DNA of 64,000 nucleotides from Gossypium raimondii (Eukaryota > Streptophyta > Magnoliopsida > Malvales > Malvaceae): the NCBI RefSeq assembly GCF_025698545.1, contig NC_068569.1, positions 8,866,001 to 8,930,000 of the forward strand, given 5' to 3'. Positions 19,796-32,796 of this stretch are shown here, in pieces. Every line of letters begins with the position of its first letter. The first letter of the stretch is position 1. The notes under the pieces are model-generated. The model did no database searches, was not told the DNA's origin, and saw nothing but the letters and a program-made list of their open reading frames with translations. A program made the position numbers and the translations under genes.

Positions 19796-20879
19796 AGAGA
19801 AAAATGCAATGATGCAAAGAAAAATGACTACTCTCGGAGAGAAGACAAGAGAGAGGAGAACGTGAATTATGAGATTTATGATCATTATTTATTTATTCAT
19901 TTACTACCTTCAAAAAAGTAATTTAGTTCAGTACACGGGATTTTTTGGGTTTTGGCTGGAATTTTATTATGTATAAGTATTTTATATGTGCTTGGTTTAA
20001 ATTTTATAATAGAATGTATTATTTTTCATTTATATTTATAATTGTATTTGCACAACCCTTTAAATTTTTAATTTAATTCTAAATTAGTTGTACGTTTTAA
20101 AAATTTATTTGGAAATATATGTTACATATTTATAATTGGTGTATCCTATTACATTAAATGCAATTGAAAATTCTTGTAAAAAGTTGAGAATTGAGAGATT
20201 TAAGAGGCCTAATTACACTTTTTTGAATTTACAAACAACAATAACTCATATACTATTTTTAATATTGGTGATGAAAATATTCACAAATATATGGTTATAA
20301 TATTTATAAAAAACAGTTAAATATTAAATAGAGAGAGTAAAACCATGTATTTAACGAAATCTAAAAATATCGGAAAGGTGAAGTATAGATGAGAAATGTA
20401 GTCCATAAGTTTGGTAGTAACGTGGATACATAGGGAAAATGCAAAGGTCGTTTCCTGAAGGTCGGGCCAAAGCCTATGTGTCACTCTCACTCTCACTCTC
20501 GCTCGCGTCGCATCTTAATTTGGATGGGAGCGTATTGCTGTTTTTTTGGCATTTTCTTCTTTATTGCCATTATTTATTTAGTTCTATGGTTCCACCTTTG
20601 TCCACTTCTTTTTTCTTTCTTTTTCTTTTTCTGAAAGTACAGTTTGTCGAACTTTGGATGGAGTTTTAAATAGTTTTTCTTTTATATTATTTAATCCATT
20701 TATATTTTAAAGTATTATTTAGTGATTAAATTTTTTATTTAAATTTAATAACAAGGAGGATTTTATTTTCACTCATTTAATAACAAAAATGAATAAATTA
20801 ATTATATTTATTATAGATTTTGAAACCTACAAATTAATTTTTCCCTTAATTTTATGTTCAAAATTATGTTTTTATGGAT

Positions 20880-21240
20880 AAACTATAAAATGTCATCAAA
20901 TTATGCCTTTCATTTTATTTTGGTCACTCAACTATTAATTTTTTGATTTAGTGACTAAATTTTTGAAATTAAATATTTTAATCACTTGGCTTGATGTAGG
21001 TTTTTTTATTGTACTTTTACTCAAAATTAGCCCTCTAATGTTTACATATTCTATCAATTTGATCCTAAATATAAAAATTTAACAATTTTAGCCATCAATG
21101 TTTTACAAAACTTGTTACTTTAGTTCTAATTCTAAAAATCTAATAAAATTAACCCTCAACATTTACAAAATTTGTCAATTTAGTCCTAACTCTAAAAATT
21201 AAAAACTTCATTTTTAGCCCTTATAACCCAACAACTAACC
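20880..21240. repeat. Half copy of an interspersed repeat related to 33.9-35.0 kb
   Basis: The segment carries the recurring phrases 'ttagccctctaatgtttaca', 'atcctaaatataaaaattta' and 'aaccctcaacatttacaaaa'. These recur as inverted arms at about 33888-34225 and 34590-34905. Only one arm is present here, so it is either a solo arm or a truncated element. The ends are approximate. Confidence 0.45.
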
Positions 21241-22394
21241 TATGTAAGATATTAAAAAAAAGAGTATCTTCTTTCAAGCCACTTATAAAATAACTCTAAA
21301 ATATTGGGATAAAACACGAAAAAGTTAAGATCCAAAAGAAGATGAATGCATTCGAAACATTTTGTCCGGGTAATAATGCAGCCAATTATTCTAATTAAGT
21401 ACCAGATTAGTTTCGTCTAATGCGAAGCTTAAATTATAATAAAATAAATTGTTGCAAGTGAGGAGAAAAAAGGATGTTGCTTGACATATATTTATAAATT
21501 TATTATTTTAATTAAAATATTATTTTTTATAACTAGTGTCACCTGACACATTGGCGACAAGCCCGTTCTTGATATTTTTGGGACCCTAGGTGAAACAATA
21601 AATTGGAATCCCTTTTACAAAATATATAAAATGTAATACAATAAATTAAAAACATATACTAGTAATAAAATAAAATAAAAATTGAACCCCTTTTATTTTA
21701 TTTTATTTTTTTTACCTGTAATGAAACATCGATCAGAAAACTTAAAATGCTAAAGATTTTTTTTTTTCACGTTAAAAGTTGAAGAACTTTTTTGGGCTCC
21801 TTCTAGCTTGGCCCTCGGCGACCGCACTCCTAAACTACCCCTTGGGCCGCACCTGATTGGCGACACCCAATTTTATTGTAGAAAACATACTATTCTCGTA
21901 ATTAATTTACAACCTATCTCATTTTTGCAATTAATTTTTTGTATTATTTAGATAATAAAAAAACCCAATAGTTTAAGTTACTCAAATTACCCTTTAAAAT
22001 TTATACTGCATTCGATAATTCTGTTGGTTTAATATTTTTTATTAAATCAATTTAATGGATCATAATTTATAAAAAAATTTAACTCGACCGAATCAAAGTT
22101 CAATAATCGATATAACTAAATTGATTTTAGATCAATTGGTTTAGTTGATTAATCAAATTTAGCTATTAACCTTGAATAATATATATTTATTTTATATATT
22201 ATAAATAATTAAAAACATATTAAATTATATTAATTTTTTCAGTTGAATTGATTTAAAAATCGATAAGTGATCAAAATAACTACACAAATCAAACTTATAA
22301 CTGAAAAAATCATGTAAACCATTCAAACTACATTAAACTAATTGAAGTTGCCTTTGGATGCTCTGTTGAGAATGGCTCAAGGCCTATTCTTCAG

Positions 22395-22570
22395 TGCTTA
22401 AAAAAAACACTTCTTACTCCAAAAGCACTTTTGGAAGAAAAGCTGTGTAGAACAAGTTATTTTTGGCTGAAATTTTTAGCTTTTCAGAAGTGCTTTTCAA
22501 AAGCACTTCTGAAAAGGAGAAGCTAAAAATTTTAGCTTTTACTCTCCCAAAAGCACTTTGGGTGCTTACT
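22395..22570. repeat. AAGCACTT/AAGTGCTT palindromic repeat
   Basis: The centre, 22470-22535, is a strong hairpin. The left arm runs 'tttttagcttttcagaagtg', then 'ctttt'. The right arm is its reverse complement apart from a 6-base GAGAAG insertion. Flanks add more 'ccaaaagcacttttgg' type palindromes. Repeats rich in 'aaaagcacttttgg' are common plant MITE ends. No target-site duplication was identified. Confidence 0.55.
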
Positions 22571-24439
22571 TACTTTTTCACCTCTCCAATAACATAGTAC
22601 TTTCTTTTTTTTTTCTTGGTACTTAATTACAAATATGTTAAAATCATTAATTAAAAATAAAAATATTTTTTAAAATATTAATTACAAATATTTAATGGTT
22701 ATATTTAAATATTTAAAATATAGTTTATATATTCTAATTAAATTTTATAAATAATTAATATTTATTGCTTAAAATATTTAAAATTTATATTTTATATATT
22801 AAAATATTAACAACAAGTTATAATAATTTTTTATATTCTTACTAAAATATAATAATATTAACTAATTTAAATATTATTTAAATGCATATTTGTTACTTGA
22901 TAATAACATGTCTAAAATGAACATTTTATTTCGAAAAGTACTTTTGACAAAGAATGTTAAACACTCAAATTTTAAATCAAATTTTTTTAAAAATATTTCT
23001 CAAAAGTATTTTTCCACAACACTTTTTAAAATCACTTTTCAAAAATATTACCAAATTAACCCTCAGTTGAAAATGGTTCAGTCAGTGCGTTTGGTCCCTT
23101 TTTTACTTGATCGTTGCGCAAAATTGCCTTTGGATTAACTGTGACGAGTTTTAGTTAATTTTTTTGTACCAGACTGCACTTCCCAATTTTGACTGAGGGT
23201 TTATGCGGCAATGGGGACGCTTTCTCAATGGGGGGCATTCTTCCAATTTTGTCCTCATTCCTAATGTTTTTAACTTCGTGTAAATATTTCACAACAAAAG
23301 CAACTTAATTTTAATATATATTTTATTAAATAAATTTATAAATTCATATGTTTTTAATTATTTCGTAAAAGTATGTTTTATTATATATCATTTATAATCT
23401 AATGCCTTTAATAGCTATTTTTTTATTCTACAACCAATAGCAAAATTAGGGGTAGGTAGAGGCTCAACCCCTTAAAATGACAAATTTTTCATATGACCCA
23501 TTTAAAATTTTTAAAATTTAAATTAGTAAAGATAAAATTATACTTTAGCCTCTCCTAAAATATAAAAATTTGACTTAATCATTTAAAATTATAAATATAT
23601 AATCTATTAAAATAATAGAATTATATTTTTTATTGTAAAATTAGAAATTAATTTTGGCCCCAAAAGTATTTTTTTTATTTTCACTTTTGGTTATAGTTAT
23701 GTTTCCAAACATACAACTAACCATTATTTCTAATCTCATTATCAATATTTAATCTCATTACTACCTTAAATAATCTGATTGATTTTAACTTCACTTAAAT
23801 TAAAGGCACCATCAATCTAAATAGATTCTTTTTATTTTTTTATAGAAATAAAATTCGGCAAAAAGAAAAATATAGGATGTCAGTGAGTGGGCACTTGGAA
23901 TCCTATGATTGGGGTCTGGCTTTTCCGACATGATTATATGGGAATTCGAATACTGAAAATAATAATAATAAGAATGGGATCTGAGATTGAGTATCCGATA
24001 CACGTGTCCAGTTTAGGACAAAGAAAAGATGATGCAGGTTTCAGCTTGACATGTATGTACAACAATGGACAATGAAGCCCATTTGCAACCCAATATAATT
24101 GGGTTCTCAACTCAAACCCATAAAATCTGTTTTTATTTTTTAACTTCAAGTGATCACGTGACTAAATGTTACAAAAGGAATAATAATAGGATTTATTTCA
24201 GAAAATTCGAATACCCAGTGACCCGAAACCGCAACGATGATGCATGTGAACTCGAATCCTATTCATTGCCAAGAACAAAAAAAAGAACGAAACAACATGG
24301 TGAGTCAAAACGTTTGAGTTTGCGTTTCAACATTGGGGGCTAGAAGAAATTGAAGAACAAGGCTCCAACTGTAAGGACAATTTTGAAAGGATCGAAATTA
24401 AAAAGGGGATTAGAAGAGAGAAGAGAGAAGAGAGAAGAG

Positions 24440-26576
24440 ATGATGGAAGGCGAAGGAAGGAGCGAAGCCGGCAAAGCATTTGGATTGCTGATATGTGGTA
24501 CGTTGGTGTACTACCATTGTGCTTACCGCAATTCTACCATCCTCTCTCTCTTCTCCGATGTCTTAATCGTTCTCCTTTGCTCTCTTGCTATTCTCGGCCT
24601 CCTCTTTCGTCAAATGAACATCTCGTACGCTTTCTTTTCTATTTTCCCCGCTCTGGGTTCTTTTCAATTTATTCATTTCTTTGTTAGGTTTTTTTGTTTT
24701 TTTTACTCTCTTGCCGTTTATATTTTCAATTGTGGATTCTTGCTAGTTTAGGGTTGATGTACTGTGTGTTCTGAGAAGACCGAGTTTATATTTTCAAGTT
24801 GCAATAATTAAGCTGATTGATAGTTTTAAATTCCATTTTGTTAATGGGGATTGGTGAAGTTTATTATTTTTTATGCTTTGCGCTGCTTTTGATTCGAAGA
24901 AATGGGTGAATTTGGACTGTTGTCGTCCCTTTCCTACCAAATTATATTATCTTTCGTTTATCATGCTATCAAGTACGTTCTTACAGTGCGATTGCAGTAG
25001 TCCCTGGGTTTAGGTTTAAGTTGGTTTAACTAATCATGGTGAAAGGAGAAATTATGTGGGTGGTCATCAAAATAAATTATTATTGATCATCTTGATGATG
25101 TTTGACCAGATTATGCTTATAGAACGATTTAGCATTTCGGGTGTTTGTTTGATATTATTTTCGTTAATCGACTCTATTTTAACTTTCACTGTATCTGGGG
25201 AATTATTAGGGCATTAGGTTAATTGAGCTTTGTATTAGGCTCCATTGTTGCTGAAGATATTTTCAGTTTGTACGAGATCTGAACTATAGTTTGATTTGAA
25301 TATAGTGTTGAAATTGCCCTCCACTTGGGTTGTCTTCCTATTCTTCTAATATTGTCATGTATTTGTTATATTTCTTTCCTCTTTTCAAATATCATCTTAT
25401 TGTTCTGCGTTTCTGGAACTGCTGATATGTGCAATGTGATTTGTCTAATACATTCATACATGATTTAGCTCTTTTCATTTTAGGAATGGATTTTTATTCT
25501 TGAACTATTTTACCCTCATAATGGAAATGCTGTTTTATAGGGTACCAGTGGATCCACTTGAGTGGCAGATCTCACAGGATGCCGCTAATAGCATTTTTGC
25601 ATGGTTAGCTAATACTGTGGGGGCTGCTGAGTCAGTTCTAAGAGTTGCAGCAACTGGACACGACAAAAGGCTATTTTTTGGGGTGAATTTTTGCGGCTTA
25701 AATTGCTCTACACTATAAAATCAGCTAGTTTTTGCTATTTAGATCCTAATTGCTCCACTTAGTTGATATCTTTTGAATATCCACCTCGAAGGCATGTTAC
25801 TGCAAATCTTCCGGATAACTGCCCTTCTCCTTGGAACCCTGGCCATCCGTTTTTCTCTTGTTGGTTGATTTGCTCATTGATTTGAAACCTTTTGATGATT
25901 ATACATGCAGTTATCTTGATTTTTTTTTGTTTTTTTTCTTATTAACCTGATGCATGTCTTCCTTCAGGTTGTTGTTTGTCTTTACATGCTGTCAGCCATT
26001 GGACGATTGGTCTCTGGCGCTACAGTTGCTTATGCAGGTATGTTTGCCATTAAGTTCTGTTTACTGTTGCTGAATCAGTTAGTTTTTGTAGTCGAAACAT
26101 AGATATTTGAACTGGTTAATGTTGAATGAGCTTCACTCTATTTATTTATCTTGAGATACTGTCAAGTTTCTTTTGTTCATTCAAGCACTGTGAATTGATT
26201 TTATGCATTGGGAATTTGGTATTTGTAGCAATCATTGTATCAGCAGTACCTTTTTAAATGCCATTGAAATTACTTTACACATGACGGGATGTTGGAATGT
26301 GGCCAAACTATGTAAAAAGTTATTCGCTGTCCAACAACAAAGAATACTTGATTTTTCACAAGATCACCCGAAATTTTAGCAAGCTTGATGGTTTCTTTTC
26401 TTTGATTCTATATCTTCCTGAGATTTATGAAAAATCAAACTCTTTTTGTTTCTGAAATAGGATTATGCTTGTTCTGCCTTTACATGCTTGCTGAGAACTC
26501 ACAGTCAATCAGAACATGCGTTCCTCAGTTACAGAGGCAAAGAAATGGCACCAGTGTCGAAGACAATAATATGTAA
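24440..26576 (+). CDS. RTNLB22: Small reticulon-like protein (B22/B23 type)
   Basis: Four coding exons, 24440-24624, 25541-25682, 25968-26037 and 26461-26576, join in phase to 170 aa. The protein starts MMEGEGRSEAGKAFG and is mostly a reticulon homology domain. The first hydrophobic hairpin is at about residues 15-55 (LLICGTLVYYHCAY then LIVLLCSLAILGLLF). A loop beginning 'VPVDPLEWQIS' follows, then a second hydrophobic region (VVVCLYMLSAIGRLVSGATVAYAGLCLF). Reticulons insert as wedges in the ER membrane and shape tubules; this short group is close to Arabidopsis RTNLB22/RTNLB23, which I recall from memory. An upstream in-frame ATG at 24350 would add 30 residues of basic, non-conserved sequence, so the start at 24440 is preferred. 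An AATAAA at 26724-26729 can serve as poly(A) signal. The exact paralogue number is uncertain. Confidence 0.88.
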
Positions 26577-26723
26577 CTGCAGGTGCAGTTTGAAAACTTA
26601 GTGAAGCAATTGAACAGAAAATATTAGGAAAGCAAGTTGAAGCTTCTGAACATTGTTTTCAGATCAGGCCAAGTTGCATTAGTGATGTTCAGTGCTGTAC
26701 TTTTCCTATGGTTGATCTTTATC

Positions 26724-26729
26724 AATAAA
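26724..26729 (+). terminator. Candidate poly(A) signal of the reticulon gene
   Basis: AATAAA lies 148 bp after the stop codon, in the expected 3' UTR window. Confidence 0.45.
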
Positions 26730-26739
26730 ACTAAATTCA

Positions 26740-27414
26740 TTTATATCAAGTACGCATGTAACCTCTAAGAACGTGAGAGAAACTTTTGATCTTAACTCCT
26801 TTATCGCATTTATAGCAGGAAACCATTTTGGTGGAATGTTCTTAGGACACAATGTGGTTATATAAATTTCTCAAGGCTGGTACCTTGCTTTGCCCTTGAT
26901 CTTGACAGAATAGACTGCGTGGAATAATTTTTGTTTTTATCACCAACAAAAATTGCTGGAAGAAAATGTTATTTCCAAAGAAAACCAAAGTGCCGGAGCA
27001 AGAAGCTGCCTTCCCAAGCCACTTTCCAAACAGCAATTGCGGTGCAATATCAGATAATACAGTTCACTTATCCCATCTCAAGCCACACAAAAAGGCTAAT
27101 ACGGAGAACAAATTGATCAAAATTTCATGTGATAAAAGAAATCTGTGGGTACATGTCAATATTCAATATATCCCCACAATGGAGGTCACCTGATAATTCA
27201 GCGGAACAAAATTAAAAAAGAATTTTGTAGAAATTGCTAGGGTTATTCAGATTAAAATATATATATGGGCGCTGATACTAATAAATATCATCAGCCATCC
27301 CAGAGCTTCCACAAACAACCCTGAGTCTACTACCATGCTAGCACAGCATCCTCTTGCACTTTAAAGAGAGGAGTGTCGACTAGTTTAGCTACGGGAGATG
27401 TTTTTGTAGAGCCA
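26740..27414. other. Convergent gap between reticulon and carrier genes
   Basis: This is the probable shared 3' UTR and intergenic region of two convergent genes. Open frames here are short and mutually overlapping on both strands, with no domain. Nothing else was recognised. Confidence 0.5.
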
Positions 27415-30400
27415 TCATAATATGCGTTTCTCAACAAGCAATATGTCTTTCCAGGCTTCATAAAACGTCCAGGTGATACCTGAGGCGGGCATTACTTTTA
27501 AACAGCTAGCACCCCACCCTCTGTACAGACCCGTGAGGCCCTCATCCCGGATTACCTCAGCAAGTGCTGCTACCATATTAGGTGGACACTTACCCTGCAA
27601 AGCTCCCACCATTAGCCGTTTTCTGGCAACTTCCAAGGGAAAGCTGATGGTGCTAGCAGTAAAACCTGGCCATTTCAATTCACCCAATTTAGCAAGTGAA
27701 GCATTGGTGCACTAAGAGTGTTCCATTTTAAATAAAATAATAATAAGCATTGTTAATGATACCCAGAAAACCCCATAAATATTTTCCAATTCTAACAGAA
27801 AAGGCAAAGACTCACCAGCAAGCGCTCCAACTACAAGCATCTCCGGACGATTTAGAGATTTTTTCTTCTTCGATTGGCAGTAGGATTTCTTTAGTTTTTC
27901 ATACATAAAATAGTAACAAGTACTATATGGAAGCATGCCCACTAGAGTTGGGGAGAGACCAGCATAAAAGGCACCAACACCACCATCCTTGTAAATCTTG
28001 CTAATTGCAATGCTTAAGCTAGGGTATATGTCAGGGCTAACGGTCAACCTATCCTGTGAGAATTACAAGAACATTCAACCCCATAAGCAAATGGGTAAAA
28101 TGAGAAACCCTATAATACCTTCAACATGATCTGATTCAAGTTAATTATTTACCCAAGTGTCAAAACAACATAAAGATAGGCTACTCGACCATTTACCCAC
28201 TGCTCAGACAAATGAGATACAAAGAGGAATCTGAAATCTGAAGCATTAGAAAATTGATGAGTTCTATGACATTATACAGGCCAAACTCTTAGATGGACTT
28301 CATGTAGAGCCAGTGTTCAAAGCAAAATCTAGAAGAAATAAATCATCTTGATGCAGAATGTTCTGCTCTTATCTTTCTTTTTATTTGGGAAAATAGAAAC
28401 ATAATGAACTCATGAGATATCAGATACCTTGAGAACTTCAAGTGGATGGCATGCAAGTGTGCTAACAATTCCAGCAGCTGCACCAGCCACAGCAACTGGA
28501 GAAACCCAGGAAAGAGAAAAGTTAACATTAACATGACCAATTTGTAATTTTGGGCCTTCAATCTGCTTCCATTTCTCCTGTGCTGATGTCATTGTTCGCT
28601 TGACGCACTCGAATGTTCCAAGCTCAATTGCTTGGGTAGGAATTATTCTAAGCATATTGATTCCATTTCCAGCCCACAGTCCTTGCCAACCTTGCTGCTC
28701 AATGATCTCAATGAAACTACCAGTTATGTTTTTGGATCCAACACCTACCACCAATCTGGTCCTGCATGTCAGAACCCCAAATTATGAGTTTAACAAATAA
28801 GTTACAAGTGTCTCAACATAATTCATCAGAAATTTAAGCAACAAATACATTCATGACAAACACATGATAATGATTTTTAAGGCAAAAAGGATCATGATTA
28901 AGGTAACAATGATGAGAACAAACTATCCTAAGATTTCAACAATGACTTGATATCCAAAACATTGCAGGTCAACAATTTATTATACCCTAGAAACTAAACA
29001 AACAATACACACATCCAATCCTATGATACACTAATTATCCTGAAACTCATAGGAGCAATAAGTGTACCACAGTGTAGTACATGGAAAGAAATACAGCAAC
29101 CACAAGAATCAACACCCTGAGACTTCATTTTTTTTTCTTTTTTGGGGGGAATAAAACAAGGGCAACAACAAGCAGAAAGCACCAAACTGGTTTATTGTCA
29201 ATCAATTTGACTAAATTTGAAGGATCTATATAACTCAGTATCACAATAAAAGGCCTGAATGGACATTCAAATTCTCAAACTTAAAACAAAACGTATAGTA
29301 GTTGACAAAAGTTTGTCAGCAAATTTATCCACTGTAAATTTCTAATGCTCAATGCCATTAAAAATATGGAGAACAAATTAAATGAAATTGAGAACCATGA
29401 TTAAAATTTATGATCAATATGGAAAGAAATTCAATAGTTTTTACTTAAAACCGAAAACTGTGAAGTGAGCTATATAGTACACCCATGTTCAAGCTTCCAG
29501 ATGAGTTTCATATCTTTTAAAAAATTTAATCCTCATTGAAAGAAAAAATTACACTTACTAGACACCAGATAAAGAATCATAAACGTTAGACGTAATGGTA
29601 GAGACAATAACTCAGCAAAATAATGAAGGAAACCATATAACACAAGTGTATACCAACCTGATAGTTTCTAAAGGAGCGAGGACAGCTTTGGTCATAGCCC
29701 CAGCTAAAGCTCCACTAAGAAACTCACCAACTTCTCTAGTCCTCAAGAAATTCTGAATCATAATCAGAACATGTTTTTGTGATATCGGCAACAATCATTT
29801 TCATGAAACAAAAGATAACAGTTATTTGAAACGGTAGCCTTCTAAACTTCAGATCTCTGTATTTCCATAACAGCTATTTTGATGCTGCTGGCAAATGGTT
29901 TAGGGAATATAAAATTAAATGAATTACATCAAAGATATCTCATAACTCAAGCTAACTCTAAGACCAATAACCATCTTTGGCCATCATAGTGCAGGGAGTC
30001 ATATAGATCAATAAAATTGACAAAATCCAATATCAAAATTTTCCAGCAATACATTTCTTAACACAAACAAATTAGGAACAAGATATCTTTCATGTCCATA
30101 AAATCTTTTGAAAATTTAGAAAAACCAGTAATGAAATATAGTCAAAATAAAAATAAAAAGAATTCTTGATGGACAAAAAGAAAACAATATTCTTAAGAGG
30201 GTGATTTTCTTTTATATCTTTTACTCGGTGTATTTTTTGTTTGGAATAGTAGTCTCCCCATAACTATCAGCAGCTAAACATTTTATAAAGAAAATTGAAA
30301 AAAATTGATGCAGAAACGCATGTCGTTTATTGCCACAGCTTTTTACCTCCAACAAGTGGGATACCAAAGAATTTTATTGTTACTTTATATTTTACACTTT

Positions 30401-30648
30401 CCATTTTCCCAGCACCCAAACAGCACCTTAGGCTTAAAGCAGTAACACCATAAAAGGGGGAAAGAGAAAAAAAAACTCACTCTAATGGGAACTCTCAAAT
30501 CGGGAACTTGAAGTCGGATCTCAAAAGGCTTTGGAGAATGCAAAGAAAAAGGCTTTTCGAGTTCGTCAAGCTCCTTCGGAACAACCAACGCCATGTTCCC
30601 AAACACCCTGTATCTGTTCTTCTGCGATTCAAAATCCGTTTTCAACAT
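27415..30648 (-). CDS. BTL1: BT1-like mitochondrial adenine nucleotide carrier
   Basis: Mitochondrial carrier family protein. Coding exons on the minus strand are 30648-30481, 29752-29658, 28761-28428, 28053-27816 and 27665-27415. They join in phase to 361 aa. It has the three-fold carrier repeat, each with the PX[D/E]XX[K/R] signature: PLETIR at 83-88, PLEVLK at 194-199 and PLEVAR at 288-293. Each is followed by a variant of the second motif, such as QQGWQGLWAGNGINMLR and DEGLTGLYRGWGASCLK. The QGLWAGNGINMLRIIPTQAIELGTFE segment is typical of the BT1 (Brittle-1) subgroup, close to Arabidopsis BTL1. The substrate (adenine nucleotides) is inferred from the subgroup. The start is the first ATG after in-frame stops; a later Met (MALVVP) is possible. 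The second intron, between PLETIR and the next exon, is nearly 0.9 kb. Confidence 0.93.
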
Positions 30649-31042
30649 TATTGCTACTTTACTTTCTCTGTGATAAAAATATAAATAAAATTTTGTTCAC
30701 AGATTTCAGATATCCCAAACTCAGAAGATTAAAAACATAAAAAAAATGTAAATATTTTGATCAAGCATGCAAAGAAAGATCCCTTTATTTTAGATTTTCT
30801 CTCAATTTGTAAGTAATAATAACTACAAAAAATTAGAAGAAAAAAACCAAGGACAGAGAAAAGAGAGGAAAATTGACGTGCCTGAGGCAGAGAGGGCGAT
30901 TTTTGGGGCATTAGATATTTTCTTACGCTTTTTCGCTTGCTTTTTTTATTTTGGGTTTGGAAAGAGAAAGAAAGGGAGGGAATTTGGATTGTCTTTGGGG
31001 TTTTCTGGAGGGATTTGGCTTCTTTGATTTTTGTGTCTACTC

Positions 31043-31050
31043 TAGGGTTT
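31043..31050 (-). promoter_or_regulatory. Telo-box near the 5' end of the carrier gene
   Basis: TAGGGTTT on the + strand is AAACCCTA on the gene's own strand, about 400 bp before the start codon. The region between has the A/G-rich composition of a 5' leader. Motif evidence only. Confidence 0.3.
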
Positions 31051-31079
31051 TTCACTTTGTCATCTTCCGGCTTTTTTTT

Positions 31080-32200
31080 TAATAATTCAATTTAATTAAT
31101 TAATTATGAAATTTACCAAAGTAAAAATTTATATACGAAAATAATTTAAATTTTTTATTAAATATGTTTCCTTAATTTTTTCTTTAGAAAGTTGTAATCA
31201 ATTTTAAATTCTCATTAAATATTTTTTTCTTTTAAATACTTTTCAAAAATTGTTACCAACTATAAAATTATCATTTAAGTACCATTAAATATTTTTTCCT
31301 TTACTTCAAATTCTCATCTAATTCCATAAATATTTAAAATAAATTTTGATATACTTTAAATTTTAATAATTATTAGAATTAAATATCTACTTCATTTATG
31401 CTTCTTGTACTTATAAATATAGACTTTCTATTTTTTTGTTATTTACTATCTTTATATCTCTTTATTTTATAACACTTTTTATTATTTTATTATTTCTTCG
31501 TTTCACATTGTCCTCTTTATTATTTATTATTTCTTTTATTTCTCTTCTTATTCTCAATTGAAAACCTTAGTTGTCATATTTAATAGTTAATTTCAAAATC
31601 AAAGTCCAAACTTTCTCCTTCTCATTGTTGACTTTTACTGTTGAGATCTCCCAATAGCCAGTCCCAAATATTCTAAAACAATTACCAATGTTTTGAACTA
31701 CTCTTTCTACGACGATTTTTTTAAAATATAATCAATGCTACCTGACACGAAAAAGACACCTAAAAAAATAATTTTTTTTAAAAATTAACAGATGTCGCCT
31801 AACATATTGACGACACTCAAAATTTCTTTTCTGAATTTTTTATTTTTTTGTTTTTTTTTCACCATGAATACTTGTATTTTTCATGGCTATTCCAAACAAT
31901 ACATATTACCCAAAAAAAAAATTTTAAGTCAATCATTGGCTCGTCAAGGGGCGATGATATCGATGTGTCAAGCAGCATCGACGAACATTGTAAATTTCAA
32001 GTAGTTTTCATATATAAATTATTACTTAGATTATTTTCATAGTTAATTAATTAAATTAGATTTTTTTTTAAAAACCCTCAAATTTCATTTATCTTTTTAT
32101 ATTTCATTATACATGGTAGCAAGTAAATGGGGCAAATTACACATAAAAGCCCTATTTTTTTAAAATTTACCGAAATGGGTCCAGTATTTTATTATTTACC
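31080..32200. other. AT-rich intergenic DNA with a paired short motif
   Basis: No gene was recognised. Two copies of a short TCGCCTaACAtaTTGaCGACA-like motif occur at about 31740-31760 and 31793-31816, similar to pairs at about 21.5-21.9 kb and 63.0-63.1 kb. The rest is T-rich low-complexity DNA. Confidence 0.45.
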
Positions 32201-32220
32201 GGAATGGGTCATTTTTCCCG

Positions 32221-32327
32221 AAATCGCGTCTACGTCAGTGCGATGTCAGGGGATGTGTCAGCAAATCGCGTCCACGTCAGCGCGATTACTTACGTGGCAA
32301 CAAATCGCGTCCACGTAAGCGCGATTT
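32221..32327. repeat. Three copies of an AATCGCG...CGCGATT palindromic motif
   Basis: Copies lie at 32221-32244, 32263-32287 and 32302-32327. Each is about 25 bp with the form AAATCGCGTcyACGTmAGyGCGATT. The two outer heptamers of each copy are inverted repeats of each other (AATCGCG and CGCGATT). Motifs of this kind occur, as I recall, in dispersed cotton transposon sequences. The surrounding 'aaatttaccgaaatgggtcc' text also looks repeat-derived, but I could not fix element ends. Confidence 0.6.
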
Positions 32328-32741
32328 GCTGACATGGAAGCAATAATTCATGAACAATTTATATTTTTTAGCTTGGAAAACTTTGAAAGGCCATAACTTT
32401 TGGCTCGGTTGTCCGATTGAGACGATTTTTTTTTATTTCGAATAACTTTTCGAGATCTACGTGCTAACAAATGGCCAAAGGCGGTTTGCCGCAGTTTTCA
32501 TCGAAAAAAATCATTTTTTGCCTCTAAATTTTGATTTTTTCGGTTTAAAATTGAATTTTGAAACATTCAAATCATTATTTTCCTTATTTATTTGAAGTAA
32601 ACACCGGATTTTTTTTACAGAATTATTGTATTATTTTTTCTGATTTGACACGTGTATGGAATAGGTCCGATAAATCATTAGAACGTAAGTAATATAATTA
32701 AGATAATGACAGTGTTTTTATAATATGTCAATTAATTAGTT

Positions 32742-32796
32742 TAGTTTAGTTGGTTTAGATGTTTGCTCTTTTCCCTTAGTACATTGGTTCGAATCT
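32742..32796 (+). repeat. tRNA-derived SINE-like head (A box and B box)
   Basis: TAGTTTAGTTGG at 32742-32753 fits the RNA polymerase III A box. GGTTCGAATCT at 32786-32796 fits the B box. Their spacing is as in a tRNA gene, but the sequence cannot fold as an intact tRNA by eye. This points to the head of a tRNA-derived SINE or a decayed tRNA gene. The 3' end and target duplications were not found. Confidence 0.45.

Larger units (their letters stand above)
19870..24200. other. Gene-poor region between VHA-A and the reticulon gene
   Basis: No coding exons were supported. It holds a CT-rich microsatellite (about 20479-20505), one arm of a 'TTAGCCCTCTAAT' repeat family (about 20880-21240), a hairpin-forming AGC-rich repeat (about 22395-22570) and general AT-rich DNA. 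The open frames at about 20439 and 22890 are short and repeat-derived. Confidence 0.55.

Noticed and set aside
30729-31055. 108-codon minus-strand open frame upstream of the carrier gene
   Set aside because: It is Lys/Ser-rich, separated from the carrier start by in-frame stops, and sits where the 5' leader and promoter should be.
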